Part shown: positions 6,718-7,799 of the stretch, in pieces
Layout of the letters: each line of letters opens with the position of its first letter
Position numbering within the stretch: the first letter of the stretch is position 1
NCBI GenBank assembly: GCA_023433825.1
Contig: JAEYTU010000144.1
Coordinates: 1-7,799, forward strand
Length of the DNA: 7,799 bases
Direction of reading: 5' to 3'
Source: Planctomycetota bacterium
Lineage (GTDB): Bacteria > Planctomycetota > UBA1135 > UBA2386
The notes under the pieces: model-generated
What the model was told of the DNA's origin: nothing
The model's input: the letters and a program-made list of their open reading frames with translations, nothing else
Databases searched by the model: none
Program-made: the position numbers and the translations under genes

Positions 6718-7123
6718 CCTTCAGCAGCGCTCCGGCGCCGGCCCGCGACGACGGCGCGAACCCCGGGATCCGCCGCATCCGCGCGTCCGAACCATCGCGC
6801 CCGATCTCGCCGTAGGCGACGACCAGCAACTCCGGGTCGACCGAGCGAAGTTGCGTGACGGCCTGCGTCGCGAGCGACGGCCGCAAGTCGGGGCCGAGCA
6901 CGAGGACCTGATGCCCGCCGCAGGCGACGAACGCGCGCAGCCCATCGCGCAGCGTCGTGACGACATCGACGTTGACACCGGCGGCATGCAGGATCGGCAG
7001 CATCCCGGCGACGACCGTCGTCGCGCCGACGAGGGCCAGGACGTCGACGCGGGAGCCTTCGGGGGCGGTCACGGTCCGTGTTCGACCGACTGCCTCCCGC
7101 GGGTCAAGGCCGTGATGCGCCAT
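6695..7123 (-). CDS. Receiver-like (CheY-fold) protein lacking phosphorylation residues
   Basis: This gene encodes 142 residues from ATG 7123. From about residue 25 the strand-helix order matches a receiver domain: VDVLALVGATTVVAGML, then GVNVDVVTTLRDGLRAFV, then HQVLVLGPDLRPSLATQAVTQLRSVDPELLVVAYGEI. The places where a true receiver has its acidic pocket, phospho-acceptor Asp and conserved Lys hold non-matching residues: ALVG instead of a DD/ED pair, LGPD at the strand-3 end, and AYG after strand 4. If the fold is right, it is a pseudo-receiver that would not be phosphorylated in the usual way. The C-terminal 35 residues include an Arg/Gly/Ala-rich stretch. The first 17 codons have weaker third-position GC than the rest, so GTG 7072 is a possible start, and ATG 7144 is also in frame. 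None has a clear Shine-Dalgarno. The fold assignment is by eye and the function is unknown. The gene is divergent from the exported-protein gene on its left side of transcription and convergent with the small gene. Confidence 0.7.
   Translation of the reverse strand: MAHHGLDPREAVGRTRTVTAPEGSRVDVLALVGATTVVAGMLPILHAAGVNVDVVTTLRDGLRAFVACGGHQVLVLGPDLRPSLATQAVTQLRSVDPELLVVAYGEIGRDGSDARMRRIPGFAPSSRAGAGALLKVIRARIG
6702..6715. terminator. Weak hairpin within the convergent gene overlap
   Basis: ATCCG (6702-6706), a CGCC loop, and CGGAT (6711-6715) form a 5-bp perfect inverted repeat. It lies where the two convergent genes overlap, next to both stop codons. No T-run follows on either strand, so an intrinsic terminator is doubtful; it is listed because of its position. 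Confidence 0.18.
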
Positions 7124-7142
7124 GGCCGATACGCCTGCTGCC

Positions 7143-7799
7143 ATGGCAAGGATCGCGACCCTCACGCTGCTCGTCCTGTCCGCCGCCACCGTCGTTCGCG
7201 CGCAGTCGACGCTCGTGATTCCGCCCTCGGCGGCGAACGTCGAAGCCAGCGGCTTCACGAACGTCCCGTTCGGCCGCTCGGTGCCGATGCGGACGCAATC
7301 CGCCTACGAGAACCTGTCGTTCCAGGGGCCGGTCACGATCACGGCGCTCGGGTACCGACTCGACGAGAACGTCACGACGACCGGCAAGTCCGTCGACCTC
7401 GAAGTGCACCTGTCGACGCTCGCGCAGGGCATCGTCGCGATCCGCGACGATTACGCAGCGAACATCGGTGTCGACGCCGCGACGGTCTTCCAACGCCGCC
7501 TGCACAACCTTCCGCCGCACTCTGCCCCCGGACGCCCGAACCCGTTCCATCTGCAGATTCCGCTCGATCAGTCGTTTCGCTACCTCGCGACGCCGGGAAC
7601 CGCGCTGCTCGTCGACGTCCTCGTGCACGGACAGCCGCCCGGCAACGTGACGCTCGATGCGACGTTCCTGTGCGACAGCCCGCAGACGAACTTCGGCCCC
7701 GCCGGCTGTGGCCCGTCGGGCGGACTTCCGCTCGCGGCGACGAGCCTGACGAATCCACTGCTGTGGGGGCGCACGTTCGTCCTCGGCGCACGCGACGCC
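7143..7799 (+). CDS. Secreted hypothetical protein (3' end outside window)
   Basis: The frame is open from ATG 7143 to the window edge (219 residues), with no stop. The N-terminus MARIATLTLLVLSAATVVRA is a typical Sec signal peptide with a V-R-A cleavage site after residue 20, followed by QSTLVIP. An in-frame ATG at 7122 would add seven residues (MADTPAA) and weaken the signal peptide, so 7143 is preferred; a stop lies at 7113-7115. The mature part is beta-rich, with alternating hydrophobic stretches such as VTITALGYRL and SVDLEVHLS. Only two cysteines are visible (C177, C189), in an LCDSPQ...GPAGCGPSGG context, followed by LPLAATSLTNPLLWGRTFVL. That last segment, with a Gly/Cys turn followed by a P-x-x-G-x-x-F pattern, resembles short C-terminal modules repeated in secreted proteins of deep-branching planctomycetes. 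This is recollection, not a search result. The protein is probably periplasmic or at the cell surface; the function is unknown. Confidence 0.82.
   Translation, partial: MARIATLTLLVLSAATVVRAQSTLVIPPSAANVEASGFTNVPFGRSVPMRTQSAYENLSFQGPVTITALGYRLDENVTTTGKSVDLEVHLSTLAQGIVAIRDDYAANIGVDAATVFQRRLHNLPPHSAPGRPNPFHLQIPLDQSFRYLATPGTALLVDVLVHGQPPGNVTLDATFLCDSPQTNFGPAGCGPSGGLPLAATSLTNPLLWGRTFVLGARDA

Noticed and set aside
7124..7258. N-terminal extension of the receiver-like protein to ATG 7258 (187 residues)
   Set aside because: It would run through the signal-peptide coding region of the divergent secreted-protein gene, and the added residues do not continue the receiver-like fold.
7104..7628. A minus-strand open frame (174 residues) opposite the secreted-protein gene
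   Set aside because: The plus strand gives a clean signal peptide and beta-rich protein, whereas the minus translation is Arg/Asp/Glu-rich without pattern.
1..7799. CRISPR arrays, tRNA/rRNA genes, insertion sequences, phage genes
   Set aside because: No regularly spaced repeats, cloverleaf, rRNA core sequence, transposase motif or phage structural protein was seen on either strand.

Overview
The window is a GC-rich bacterial chromosome segment with very strong G/C preference at third codon positions. No rRNA, tRNA, CRISPR array or insertion sequence is visible. Its gene content suggests a Planctomycetota-like organism: a large transmembrane Ser/Thr kinase with a TPR sensor half, Sec-exported proteins of lineage-restricted type, many starts without a clear Shine-Dalgarno sequence, and small hypothetical proteins. 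That assignment is an inference from style, because no marker gene is present.

Layout. (1) Positions 1-357 hold the 3' end of a gene for a protein with a C-terminal membrane segment. (2) 27 bp downstream, on the same strand, 385-1788 encodes a secreted, beta-rich hypothetical protein with a probable Sm-like N-terminal barrel and a probable PsbP/DcrB-like C-terminal domain. (3) Convergent to it, 1811-3391 on the minus strand is a complete comM/yifB-family AAA+ ATPase gene, the most secure call here. (4) An 84-bp divergent intergenic region holds a -10-like TAGAAT and an interrupted inverted repeat. (5) 3476-6232 encodes a 918-residue membrane Ser/Thr kinase with an unusual insert in the kinase domain and a TPR-rich C-terminal half. 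(6) Two very short genes, 6240-6485 and 6487-6717, follow almost without gaps, each with a good Shine-Dalgarno sequence, and look translationally coupled to the kinase. (7) The second small gene overlaps tail-to-tail, by 23 bp, a minus-strand gene (6695-7123) for a small protein resembling a receiver domain without its phosphorylation residues. (8) A secreted-protein gene starts divergently at 7143 and runs off the right edge.

How the genes may work together. The kinase and the two small acidic proteins form the only clear operon. The simplest reading is a membrane sensor kinase with two small cytosolic partners or substrates, but nothing in the sequence proves this. ComM is a housekeeping recombination factor and is probably unrelated to its neighbours. 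The two exported proteins and the receiver-like protein have no assigned pathway. No window-wide system of known type (defence, secretion, biosynthesis) is present. The least explained part is the block of kinase, small-protein pair and receiver-like protein at 3476-7123.
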